Source of the DNA: Alkalimonas mucilaginosa
Lineage (GTDB): Bacteria; Pseudomonadota; Gammaproteobacteria; Enterobacterales; Alteromonadaceae
Direction of reading: 5' to 3'
DNA: 64,000 nt
Assembly (NCBI RefSeq): GCF_036327005.1
Contig: NZ_JAUGZK010000001.1
Location: 1 to 64,000 of the forward strand
Part shown: one piece after another, positions 16,473 to 24,107 of the stretch
Position numbering within the stretch: the first letter of the stretch is position 1
How the letters are laid out: each line of letters starts with the position of its first letter
Made by a program: the position numbers and the translations under genes
Notes under the pieces: generated by a model
Databases searched by the model: none
What the model was told of the DNA's origin: nothing
The model's input: the letters and a program-made list of their open reading frames with translations, nothing else

Positions 16473-17375
16473 ATGAAGCATCAACAGCATTCGTACTTTT
16501 TACCGGTGAAAGGCTATCAGTTGCATATCCGCCGCTTGTTGCCGTTGCAGCAGCCAATTGGCACTGTACTGATGCTGCATGGAGCCATTGGCAATAGCCG
16601 GATTTTCTACACCCAATCCGGTAAAGGCCTGGGCTGCTATCTGGCCGATCAGGGGTTTGCGGTCTACTGTGCCGATTATGCTGGCCGGGGTCGCTCCTTA
16701 CCACACAGCTCCAGTGGCTTCGATCACAGCCAACAGCAGTTAATCTGTCAGGATATTCCGGCGTTAGTGCGCCATGTTGCTGAAGCGAATCAGCAGCCGC
16801 TGCATCTGATCGCGCACTCCTGGGGTGGGGTGCTGGCGGCGGCCAGTTTAAGTCGCCATCCAGAGCTGTTGCCGCTGGTGCAATCCAAAGTCTGTTTTGG
16901 CAGCAAACGTCGCATCCGGGTGCAAAGTTTTGAAAAAAAATTAAAAATCGACTGGATGTGGAATCGATTGGCCCCCTGGCTGGCAGAAAGGCACGGTTAT
17001 TTCCCGGCCAAACGCTGGCGTTTTGGTGCTGATGATGAGCCTAAACAGTTCTTGCTCGATTGCATCCGCTGGATAGAGCAGGATGCCTTTGTCGATTGCA
17101 GCGATGGTTTTGATTATAAAACCGCGTCCCAAAACACGACTTGGCCAGAACTTTGGCATTTTGTGGCAGAAAAAGATCGGGTATTGGGGCATCCGGATGA
17201 TGTGAAAGCTTTTATGGCGGAAACTAATCAGCAGCAGGCTCGCTTTACTCATTTGAGCAAAGCGTCAGGTGCCCTTGCCGATTACGATCATATCAGCATG
17301 CTGACGCACCCTTTGGCGGTGCAGGATCACTTTCCCACATTAGCCGACTGGTTGGTTAGTCTGAAGCCGAAGTAA
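16473..17375 (+). CDS. Alpha/beta-fold hydrolase
   Basis: A 300-residue cytoplasmic hydrolase of the alpha/beta superfamily, with no signal peptide. The oxyanion region is MLHGAIGNSRIFY. The nucleophile is Ser116 in AHSWGG. The probable acid is in the EKDRVLGHPDD segment and the His in DYDHISML. It resembles the serine aminopeptidase/monoglyceride lipase-like group, but the substrate cannot be told. Probably co-transcribed with serB. Its last 20 bases overlap the end of the convergent PilZ gene. Confidence 0.8.
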   Translation: MKHQQHSYFLPVKGYQLHIRRLLPLQQPIGTVLMLHGAIGNSRIFYTQSGKGLGCYLADQGFAVYCADYAGRGRSLPHSSSGFDHSQQQLICQDIPALVRHVAEANQQPLHLIAHSWGGVLAAASLSRHPELLPLVQSKVCFGSKRRIRVQSFEKKLKIDWMWNRLAPWLAERHGYFPAKRWRFGADDEPKQFLLDCIRWIEQDAFVDCSDGFDYKTASQNTTWPELWHFVAEKDRVLGHPDDVKAFMAETNQQQARFTHLSKASGALADYDHISMLTHPLAVQDHFPTLADWLVSLKPK

Positions 17376-19884
17376 GTACCTTGGTGCGCAAGCTGCTTTG
17401 TTGTTGGCGCTGTGCTGGCGGAATATCCAATCGCAATAATAACTCATCGGTAATATCAACCAGTTCGCCAACACCGACTACGCTCCATAGTTCTTCCTCC
17501 AGCAGTTTGGCTTTATGAATAGCGTATTGGCTAATGTAATTCAGCTCCTGAGCGATGAAGTCGCTGTCGGGCCGGCCGGTACGCGACAGCCAGATGCGAT
17601 AACAAAACAGTACGGCTTCATCAGCAATTAACTGAGCGATGAAGGCTTTCTTTTCCGGTTCGTTGTTAAACTCATAATCGTAATGGCAACTTAATTCAGG
17701 TTTGGTATCCGCCTTGGGCGTAACTTTCAAATACAGCTCGTAATTTTTTGGTGGATCCTGGCGTTTCATTTGTTTTAGTTGGCTGGCGAAGGCCAAGTTG
17801 ACCGCATTGTGTTTAAGCAGTGGCTCAATATTTAAGTGCTCTGGTTCCGTGCTTAATTGTGCCAGCAGCAGGTGCAGGCTGTTTGGTTGCCCTCCTTGAG
17901 CTATTGCTTTCATTTCATAGCGAATACCCTTGCGGTGTAAATAAAATGGAAAACTATTCAAGGCCTTGATAAACATATTGCGCAGGGCTGGTGCCAGCCC
18001 CGGGTGCTTTACCTGCTCTTCGGCTACCGTCAGCTTGCTGCGGTTATTTTGGATAAGAAGTTGGAAAAATGCTTTGCCCTGATGGCCATCATCATTTTCT
18101 ACTACTTTCAGATTCATAATGGTTCCGCTTTTGCTGACCGCCATGACTTCATACAGCAGTTGCTTAAGCTGAAACTTGTTGCTGATTTTTTGCAACTCGG
18201 GCAGGTTCAAGCGGACCAAGTCGCCACGCTTTAACTGAGTGGGCAACATGGTTTCTACCTGCATGCCATTGGGTGAAAAGTCCCGGCTAAAAGCGTCAGG
18301 TAACTTCTGTTCTTGAGCGTTTTGCAGCTGTACCGTGGTTTTGTACAAGTAGCGGTCTTCTGAGCGCAGATTGACGTACTTAACGGGTATGGCTTCGCAA
18401 AACGGCAACTGGTTTAATTTGGCATGGGCAAACTGATTCAGCGCTCGAACAGCACTTTTGTCATAGCTCAATTGCTGGTACCAGGAACTGCTGCTATCGG
18501 TGCTGATATCGGTCAGGCTAACAATAAAGCGCAAGGGCGTTAAATAGGCATCCAAAAGTTGGGTATTCTTGGCTTTGGTGTCCGCGGAGGTATCCCCAGG
18601 TAATTGGAAGTGGAGTTGGCTGTATTCCGAACTGGTATTTAAAAAGCTAAGCTGAAATACTTTCCAGCTTTTTTTACTGGCGCCAAAACCAAGAAACAGA
18701 GCGCTTAACCCGTTTTCAGTGGCGAGCTCTGCCTCGGTTGCACTGTAAAAATACAATTTTCCTTTGGAGGCGTGGGTAAAGCAATACAGTAGCGTTTGCC
18801 GCTGACCTTCCGGTAATTGCAGCAGTTGTTTCAGTCGTTTGGCACTAAGCACTTGTGGTAGAACGGAACGTTGCAGCTCATCCTGAAAATAATGAAAGCT
18901 GGCGCGGTTGTTTTCGGTGGTTAAGGCGCACTGCGGATGCGACTTGCCTTGTCGTACAGAGATAAAAACTGGCAGGCTGCTGGTTCTCGGTACATAAAAC
19001 TGCTCGTAGCCTTTCACAATCACGGCATCCAGGGCATTGTCCAAATTTAGCTTGTAGCGTCTTTTGTTCGCCCGGATAAAGCGATCGATAAAATGGGTAA
19101 ATTCTTGTTCTTGCTGACTGCTTTGCTCAAGCCTTTTGACACGCAATTGTTGGGTTTTTTGATCGAGCAGGCTTATTTCAACAATCTGGTAATGGATCGG
19201 GTTGTTGCGATCCAGGGTGTACTCCTGTTCCAGTTCACGGAAGAAGATCCCAAGCTGGTCGTTTTCGGCTAACTTTATCTGTCGCGCCAGCTTCAGCTTG
19301 CAGCCTTGTACAGATATATCTGTGGTTTGGGCACTGTATTTTTTGCCATTACCCAGCACGATTTCTACAGTGATGCTGTAGTTCATCCGCTCTTCACTGC
19401 GGTTCAGGTAGCTGCCAAATTGTACCGAGCGGGCCAGATGACGGGTGACTGGCTCGGTTGTAAGCTCCGCATCGCTCAGCCCTTGCTCATTACTTAGTAC
19501 CTGCTTGATTCGTGCTTCTGTTTCTTTACGATGCATCACCCGGTAATTGTTGTCGGTGTTCATCACATCTTCGTACACACCCAACGTAAAGCGGCCATAG
19601 TCGCGGATGCCTTGTTCGAATACCTCCACGGCATTGTCATCCATGTAGTGCGTTTTTCCTTCATACTCATAGGTATGCACTGTGCCATCGACATGACCAC
19701 GCAAATCGATATAAAAGTCACAAGGCTGAGAAAGCCGTTTTAGCTCCATTTTGAGCAGGAATTGCTTGGATTTAGGCAGTTCACTGGTTAGCACGGCAAA
19801 CATCTGATCAAAATCAGATGTTTGTACTGAGCTTTTTAGTCGCTCTATGATGCTAAGGTGTTCTTGCAGGTCTGGGGCTGTCAT
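17356..19884 (-). CDS. Large protein with two PilZ (c-di-GMP-binding) domains
   Basis: An 842-residue cytoplasmic protein with no signal peptide or membrane segment. It has two complete PilZ signatures. The first has RSEER at 162-166 and DISVQG at 189-194. The second has RSEDR at about 507-511 and DFSPNG near 536-541. Both keep the RxxxR and DxSxxG residues that hold c-di-GMP. The N-terminal 130 residues and the long regions between and after the PilZ domains are helical/beta mixes I do not recognise. Likely a c-di-GMP receptor for motility or surface behaviour, by inference. It is divergent from radA and convergent with the hydrolase gene. Confidence 0.85.
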   Translation of the reverse strand: MTAPDLQEHLSIIERLKSSVQTSDFDQMFAVLTSELPKSKQFLLKMELKRLSQPCDFYIDLRGHVDGTVHTYEYEGKTHYMDDNAVEVFEQGIRDYGRFTLGVYEDVMNTDNNYRVMHRKETEARIKQVLSNEQGLSDAELTTEPVTRHLARSVQFGSYLNRSEERMNYSITVEIVLGNGKKYSAQTTDISVQGCKLKLARQIKLAENDQLGIFFRELEQEYTLDRNNPIHYQIVEISLLDQKTQQLRVKRLEQSSQQEQEFTHFIDRFIRANKRRYKLNLDNALDAVIVKGYEQFYVPRTSSLPVFISVRQGKSHPQCALTTENNRASFHYFQDELQRSVLPQVLSAKRLKQLLQLPEGQRQTLLYCFTHASKGKLYFYSATEAELATENGLSALFLGFGASKKSWKVFQLSFLNTSSEYSQLHFQLPGDTSADTKAKNTQLLDAYLTPLRFIVSLTDISTDSSSSWYQQLSYDKSAVRALNQFAHAKLNQLPFCEAIPVKYVNLRSEDRYLYKTTVQLQNAQEQKLPDAFSRDFSPNGMQVETMLPTQLKRGDLVRLNLPELQKISNKFQLKQLLYEVMAVSKSGTIMNLKVVENDDGHQGKAFFQLLIQNNRSKLTVAEEQVKHPGLAPALRNMFIKALNSFPFYLHRKGIRYEMKAIAQGGQPNSLHLLLAQLSTEPEHLNIEPLLKHNAVNLAFASQLKQMKRQDPPKNYELYLKVTPKADTKPELSCHYDYEFNNEPEKKAFIAQLIADEAVLFCYRIWLSRTGRPDSDFIAQELNYISQYAIHKAKLLEEELWSVVGVGELVDITDELLLRLDIPPAQRQQQSSLRTKVLTSASD

Positions 19885-19991
19885 AATCTCACAGAGTTCA
19901 GCGTCAACATGTTGTGCAACTGCCGGTATAATGACAGTACGCTACGTGGTTGCGACATGAAATGCAATATCCATACCCGTTGAGGAATGAA

Positions 19992-21356
19992 ATGGCAAAA
20001 AATAAAACGGCTTACGTCTGCAACGACTGTGGGGCCGACTTTATGCGCTGGCAGGGACAGTGCAGCGAATGCGGAGCCTGGAATACCATCACTGAGGTGA
20101 GACTTGGCCCGGCGAAAGACAAAAGCAGCCGCTTTGGCGGTTATGCCGGAGCGACAGCTGCGAAGGTGTTGCGGCTGGATGAAGTGGATTTACAGGATGT
20201 ACCACGCTTTAGCTCTGGCTTTCTGGAGTTGGATCGGGTGCTGGGTGGTGGCATCGTGCCAGGTTCGGCGGTGTTGATTGGCGGTAGCCCGGGGGCAGGG
20301 AAAAGCACCCTGTTGCTGCAAATGATGTGTGGTCTGGCGGAGCAGGGCAATGCACTCTATGTCACCGGGGAAGAGTCGCTGCAACAGGTCGCGCTTCGCG
20401 CCAACCGGCTTGGTTTGCCAACCGGCAAACTGCGGATGCTGGCGGAAACCAATGTGGAAAGCATTTGCCACCTGGCCCAACAGGAAAAGCCGCGGATTAT
20501 GGTGATTGACTCCATTCAGGTGATGCAGATGGCCGAGATCCAGTCGGCCCCCGGCAGCGTGTCGCAGGTACGGGAAAGTGCCGCTTACCTGACCCGTTTT
20601 GCCAAGCAGCACAACATAGCGGTGATTATGGTGGGGCATGTGACCAAAGATGGCAGCCTGGCAGGTCCGAAAGTGCTGGAACATTGCATCGATTGCTCTA
20701 TTTTACTGGATGGTGATGCCGACAGTCGTTACCGCACGCTGCGTGGCCATAAGAATCGCTTTGGGGCCGTAAATGAGTTGGGGGTTTTTGCCATGACCGG
20801 CCAGGGCATGAAAGAAGTGAAAAACCCGTCTGCTATTTTCTTAAGTCGGAGCGAGGATGTCCAGTCCGGTAGCATCGTGATGGTGCTGTGGGAAGGGACC
20901 CGGCCTTTGCTGGTGGAAATTCAGGCGCTGGTGGACCACTCGCCGCTGAACAATCCTCGCCGGGTAACCGTGGGGATGGAGCAAAATCGCATCGCCATGC
21001 TGTTGGCGGTGATGCATCGCCATGCCGGCTTGCAGATGGCCGATCAGGATGTGTTTGTCAATGTGGTGGGTGGTATCCGGGTGCAGGAAACCAGTGCCGA
21101 TTTAGCCACCTTGCTGGCATTGGTCTCCAGCTTTCGCAACAAACCCTTACCGCCTGATTTGGTTGTATTTGGTGAAGTGGGGTTATCCGGCGAAATCCGG
21201 CCGGTGCCAAGCGGTCAGGAGCGACTGCGCGAAGCTGCCAAGCATGGCTTTAAGCGAGCTATTGTGCCCAAAGCCAATTGCCCGAAAGAACCGATTGAGG
21301 GCATGCAAGTAACTGGCATCGGCCGTTTATCGGAAGCGCTGGATGCTTTGGATTGA
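19992..21356 (+). CDS. radA: DNA repair protein RadA
   Basis: A RecA-like ATPase/helicase that promotes branch migration in recombination. The 454 residues begin with a C4 zinc finger (CNDCGADF, CSECGAWNT). The Walker A motif is GGSPGAGKST, the RadA signature KNRFGA lies in GHKNRFGAVNELG, and the C-terminus is a Lon-protease-like domain. The start at 19992 has GAGGAA at ideal spacing; a 14-codon extension upstream is rejected. A hairpin terminator follows. Confidence 0.96.
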   Translation: MAKNKTAYVCNDCGADFMRWQGQCSECGAWNTITEVRLGPAKDKSSRFGGYAGATAAKVLRLDEVDLQDVPRFSSGFLELDRVLGGGIVPGSAVLIGGSPGAGKSTLLLQMMCGLAEQGNALYVTGEESLQQVALRANRLGLPTGKLRMLAETNVESICHLAQQEKPRIMVIDSIQVMQMAEIQSAPGSVSQVRESAAYLTRFAKQHNIAVIMVGHVTKDGSLAGPKVLEHCIDCSILLDGDADSRYRTLRGHKNRFGAVNELGVFAMTGQGMKEVKNPSAIFLSRSEDVQSGSIVMVLWEGTRPLLVEIQALVDHSPLNNPRRVTVGMEQNRIAMLLAVMHRHAGLQMADQDVFVNVVGGIRVQETSADLATLLALVSSFRNKPLPPDLVVFGEVGLSGEIRPVPSGQERLREAAKHGFKRAIVPKANCPKEPIEGMQVTGIGRLSEALDALD

Positions 21357-21365
21357 TGTATAAAA

Positions 21366-21392
21366 AATACCGCCAACAGGCGGTATTTTTTT
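21366..21392. terminator. Bidirectional terminator between radA and bamD
   Basis: AATACCGCC/GGCGGTATT (21366-21374 with 21379-21387) is flanked by an A run on the left and a T run on the right. It can therefore stop both radA (plus) and bamD (minus) transcripts. Confidence 0.9.
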
Positions 21393-21409
21393 GAGCGGTA
21401 AGCTTCGGC

Positions 21410-22183
21410 TTAGATGCGGGTTCTGTTGTTTGGGAAGTTCAGTTTCAGCACTTCGTAGGCATCATCCCGTAACTTTTCTAAACCTAGTCTATCGTAGCCT
21501 TGCACCATCAATTCCAATGCTTGTTCTACCTGAGGCGATTCGCGGAAGTACTCCACAATGTATTTGCCACGGTTGGCGGCAGCCAAATAAGCACCGCGGC
21601 GCATGTAGTAATCGGCAACCAGCAGCTCATGGCGGGCCAGTGTTTCGCGGATATGCTGCATACGGATACGGGCATCTGCACTGTACTTGCTGTCCGGGTA
21701 ACTGGTAATCAGGATGCGGAAGTCATCAAAAGCCTGACGGGTACTGGCAAGGTCACGGTCGGCCTGGTCAATGCCAAAGAACGACTGAAAGGCGTTCTCA
21801 TCTGCCTTCAGGTTGGTAAGACCGCGCATGTAATACACATAATCCAGATCCGGATGGTTTGGATTCAGCCGAATAAAACGATCGATGTTGGCGATGGCTT
21901 GCGGTAAGTTGTTGGCCTGGTAGTAAGCATAGATGATATCCAACTGCACCTGACGGGCCATAGGGCCAAAGGGGTAACGGTTCTCAACAGCCTGAAGCAG
22001 CTCGATGGCGCGGTTGTATAAACCTGAATCCAGTACACGTTTGGCCTCGTCGTACATGACTTGGGCATTTTGAGTTACCGATACAGGCTCTTGCTTGCGT
22101 TTGCCAGCACAGGCGCTAAGTGTCAGGGTCAGTAAAATTACCCAGAAAATAGTAGAAAACTTGCTGTTCATGGTTAAATTCAT
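21410..22183 (-). CDS. bamD: Outer membrane protein assembly factor BamD
   Basis: An essential lipoprotein of the BAM complex that inserts beta-barrel proteins. The 257 residues carry a lipoprotein signal with lipobox LSAC (Cys near residue 25). Five TPR-like repeats follow, with the family stretches RAIELLQAVENRYPFGP, PDLDYVYYMRGL and FDDFRILITSYPDSKY. ATG 22183 has a close GGAG; ATG 22171 is also possible. It is divergent from rluD, as in E. coli. Confidence 0.95.
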   Translation of the reverse strand: MNLTMNSKFSTIFWVILLTLTLSACAGKRKQEPVSVTQNAQVMYDEAKRVLDSGLYNRAIELLQAVENRYPFGPMARQVQLDIIYAYYQANNLPQAIANIDRFIRLNPNHPDLDYVYYMRGLTNLKADENAFQSFFGIDQADRDLASTRQAFDDFRILITSYPDSKYSADARIRMQHIRETLARHELLVADYYMRRGAYLAAANRGKYIVEYFRESPQVEQALELMVQGYDRLGLEKLRDDAYEVLKLNFPNNRTRI

Positions 22184-22298
22184 ATCTCCGTCAGCCTTTG
22201 GCTGTCCAGTTGGTGGTAAAACCGTTAAAATATGCTCCAGAGAAACCCGATTCTAACCCAGAGCCTTCGGGAATGCACACAGGATACCTGCTTCCGCT

Positions 22299-23273
22299 AT
22301 GACAAAACAGATCAAATTGACAGAAATCGTACCTGACCATCTTTACGGTAAGCGGTTAGATCAGGTACTGGCCGAATTGTTCCCCGATTATTCCCGCTCG
22401 CGGATAAAAAACTGGATCCAGGCCGGCCAGGTCCAAATTGATGGTGCGGTAGAAACCAAACCCAGACATAAATTGCTGGGTGGTGAGCAACTGGCCGTGG
22501 ATGCAGAGCTGCAGGAAGAAGTGCAGCACGAAGCCGAGGCTATTGACCTGGTTATCCTTTACGAAGACGATGATATCCTGGTAATCAACAAGCCGGCCGG
22601 TTTGGTAGTTCATCCCGGTGCTGGCAATCAAGCCGGCACCTTGCTGAACGCTTTGCTGCACCATGTGCCGGATATCGTGGAAGTGCCAAGGGCAGGTATT
22701 ATTCACCGGCTGGATAAAGACACTTCCGGTGTGATGGTGGTGGCTAAAACGGTACCGGCGCAAACGGCTTTGGTTTCAGCCATGCAACAGCGCCTGATTA
22801 CCCGTGAGTACGAAGCCGTCTGTCATGGCACCTTAACTGGTGGGGGGACCGTCGATGCCCCTATAGGGCGCCATCAAACCCAACGCACCCTGATGGCGAT
22901 TGATGAAGGCGGCAAGCCGGCTGTTACTCATTACCGGGTGATGGAACGTTTTCGGGCCCACACCCGCTTGCGGCTGCGGCTGGAAACCGGTCGCACTCAC
23001 CAAATTCGGGTCCATATGCAATCGTTGCATCATCCTTTGGTTGGCGATCCTGTCTATGGTGGCCGGCCCAGGCCGCCGCGCGGTGCCAGCGAGCAGTTTC
23101 GCCAGGTATTGCAACGCTTTCAGCGTCAGGCGCTGCATGCCGCCCTGCTGAAACTGGAGCATCCTATCAGCGGTGAGCCGATGGAATGGCAGGCACCGAT
23201 CCCGGAGGATATGCGCTTACTGGTCGAGACCCTGCGGGCTGATACGCAGGAACATGGCATGGACGATGCCTGA
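22299..23273 (+). CDS. rluD: 23S rRNA pseudouridine(1911/1915/1917) synthase
   Basis: Modifies helix 69 of 23S rRNA. It is 324 residues long with an N-terminal S4 RNA-binding domain (KRLDQVLAELFPDYSRSRIKNWI). The RluA-family catalytic core contains HRLDKDTSGVMVVAKT with the catalytic Asp, and RTHQIRVHM. It is the first gene of the rluD-pgeF-clpB order seen in E. coli. Its last codons overlap the pgeF start. Confidence 0.96.
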   Translation: MTKQIKLTEIVPDHLYGKRLDQVLAELFPDYSRSRIKNWIQAGQVQIDGAVETKPRHKLLGGEQLAVDAELQEEVQHEAEAIDLVILYEDDDILVINKPAGLVVHPGAGNQAGTLLNALLHHVPDIVEVPRAGIIHRLDKDTSGVMVVAKTVPAQTALVSAMQQRLITREYEAVCHGTLTGGGTVDAPIGRHQTQRTLMAIDEGGKPAVTHYRVMERFRAHTRLRLRLETGRTHQIRVHMQSLHHPLVGDPVYGGRPRPPRGASEQFRQVLQRFQRQALHAALLKLEHPISGEPMEWQAPIPEDMRLLVETLRADTQEHGMDDA

Positions 23274-24006
23274 GTTGCAACTGATTCAACCGGACTGGCC
23301 GGCACCTGCCAGGGTGAAGGCCATCAGCAGTACCCGTTTGGGCGGTGTGTCGGTTGGCTGTTTTAGCGGCTTGAACCTGGGTAGCCATGTGGACGATGCA
23401 CCGGCTGCAGTGACAGTTAATCGCCAGATGTTGGCCGCAGCCGCTGCTATGCCTCAGCCACCGCTTTGGCTGGAACAGGTGCATGGCACTGAGGTTGCTG
23501 TGTTGCCTCTGAGCAATCAGGGGGCGGTGATTGCCGATGCGGCTTTTAGTGAGCACGCAGGCCAGGTCTGTACGGTGATGACGGCTGATTGCTTGCCGGT
23601 GCTGCTCTGTGATGCCAGCGGCAGTCAGGTGGCAGCCGTCCACGCTGGCTGGCGCGGCCTGGCTGCTGGTGTGTTGGAAAGGACCTTAGCCCAGTTTGCG
23701 GCTGGCGCTGAGATCATGGCCTGGCTTGGGCCTGCCATTGGGCCTTCGGCCTTTGAGGTCGGCAGTGAAGTCGTACAGCAATTTAACGCCAGTGATGCAG
23801 CTGCAGCCAGTGCCTTTGTCCAACAGGGTGAACACAAGTGGCTGGCTGATTTGTACCAACTGGCCCGGCTGCGTTTGCAACGCGCTGGGGTGCAGGCGAT
23901 ATACGGCGGCAACTACTGCACTTACTCGCAAGCCGAATTGTTTTACTCCTACCGCCGTGATGGCCAGACTGGCCGGATGGCCAGCTGTATTTGGTTGCAG
24001 CCCTAA
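23266..24006 (+). CDS. pgeF: Peptidoglycan editing factor PgeF (LACC1/YfiH family)
   Basis: A 246-residue protein of the multicopper-oxidase-like (laccase-domain) family. Members are reported as purine nucleoside-processing enzymes, and E. coli YfiH removes wrongly placed amino acids from muropeptides. Family marks are STRLGGVS, LNLGSHVDD, the catalytic VMTADCLPVLLCD, HAGWRGLAAGV and GPAIGPSAFEVG. The chosen ATG (23266) overlaps the rluD stop by eight bases. The upstream in-frame extension lies entirely inside rluD. Confidence 0.93.
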   Translation: MPELQLIQPDWPAPARVKAISSTRLGGVSVGCFSGLNLGSHVDDAPAAVTVNRQMLAAAAAMPQPPLWLEQVHGTEVAVLPLSNQGAVIADAAFSEHAGQVCTVMTADCLPVLLCDASGSQVAAVHAGWRGLAAGVLERTLAQFAAGAEIMAWLGPAIGPSAFEVGSEVVQQFNASDAAAASAFVQQGEHKWLADLYQLARLRLQRAGVQAIYGGNYCTYSQAELFYSYRRDGQTGRMASCIWLQP

Positions 24007-24039
24007 CGTTGATTTTAGTCAATTATTTGACACTTGCTG

Positions 24040-24068
24040 CTTGAAAACTGCCCAGCCTTTCCCAATAT
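24040..24068 (+). promoter_or_regulatory. Sigma-32 heat-shock promoter of clpB
   Basis: CTTGAAA (24040-24046), a 14-base spacer and CCCAATAT (24061-24068) match the sigma-32 consensus CTTGAAA-N(11-16)-CCCCATNT with one substitution. It sits 40 bases before the clpB ATG, so clpB can be induced by heat independently of rluD-pgeF. Confidence 0.85.
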
Positions 24069-24107
24069 AAGCTATAACTTTTGTTACAGTTTTGATTGGA
24101 GAACATC

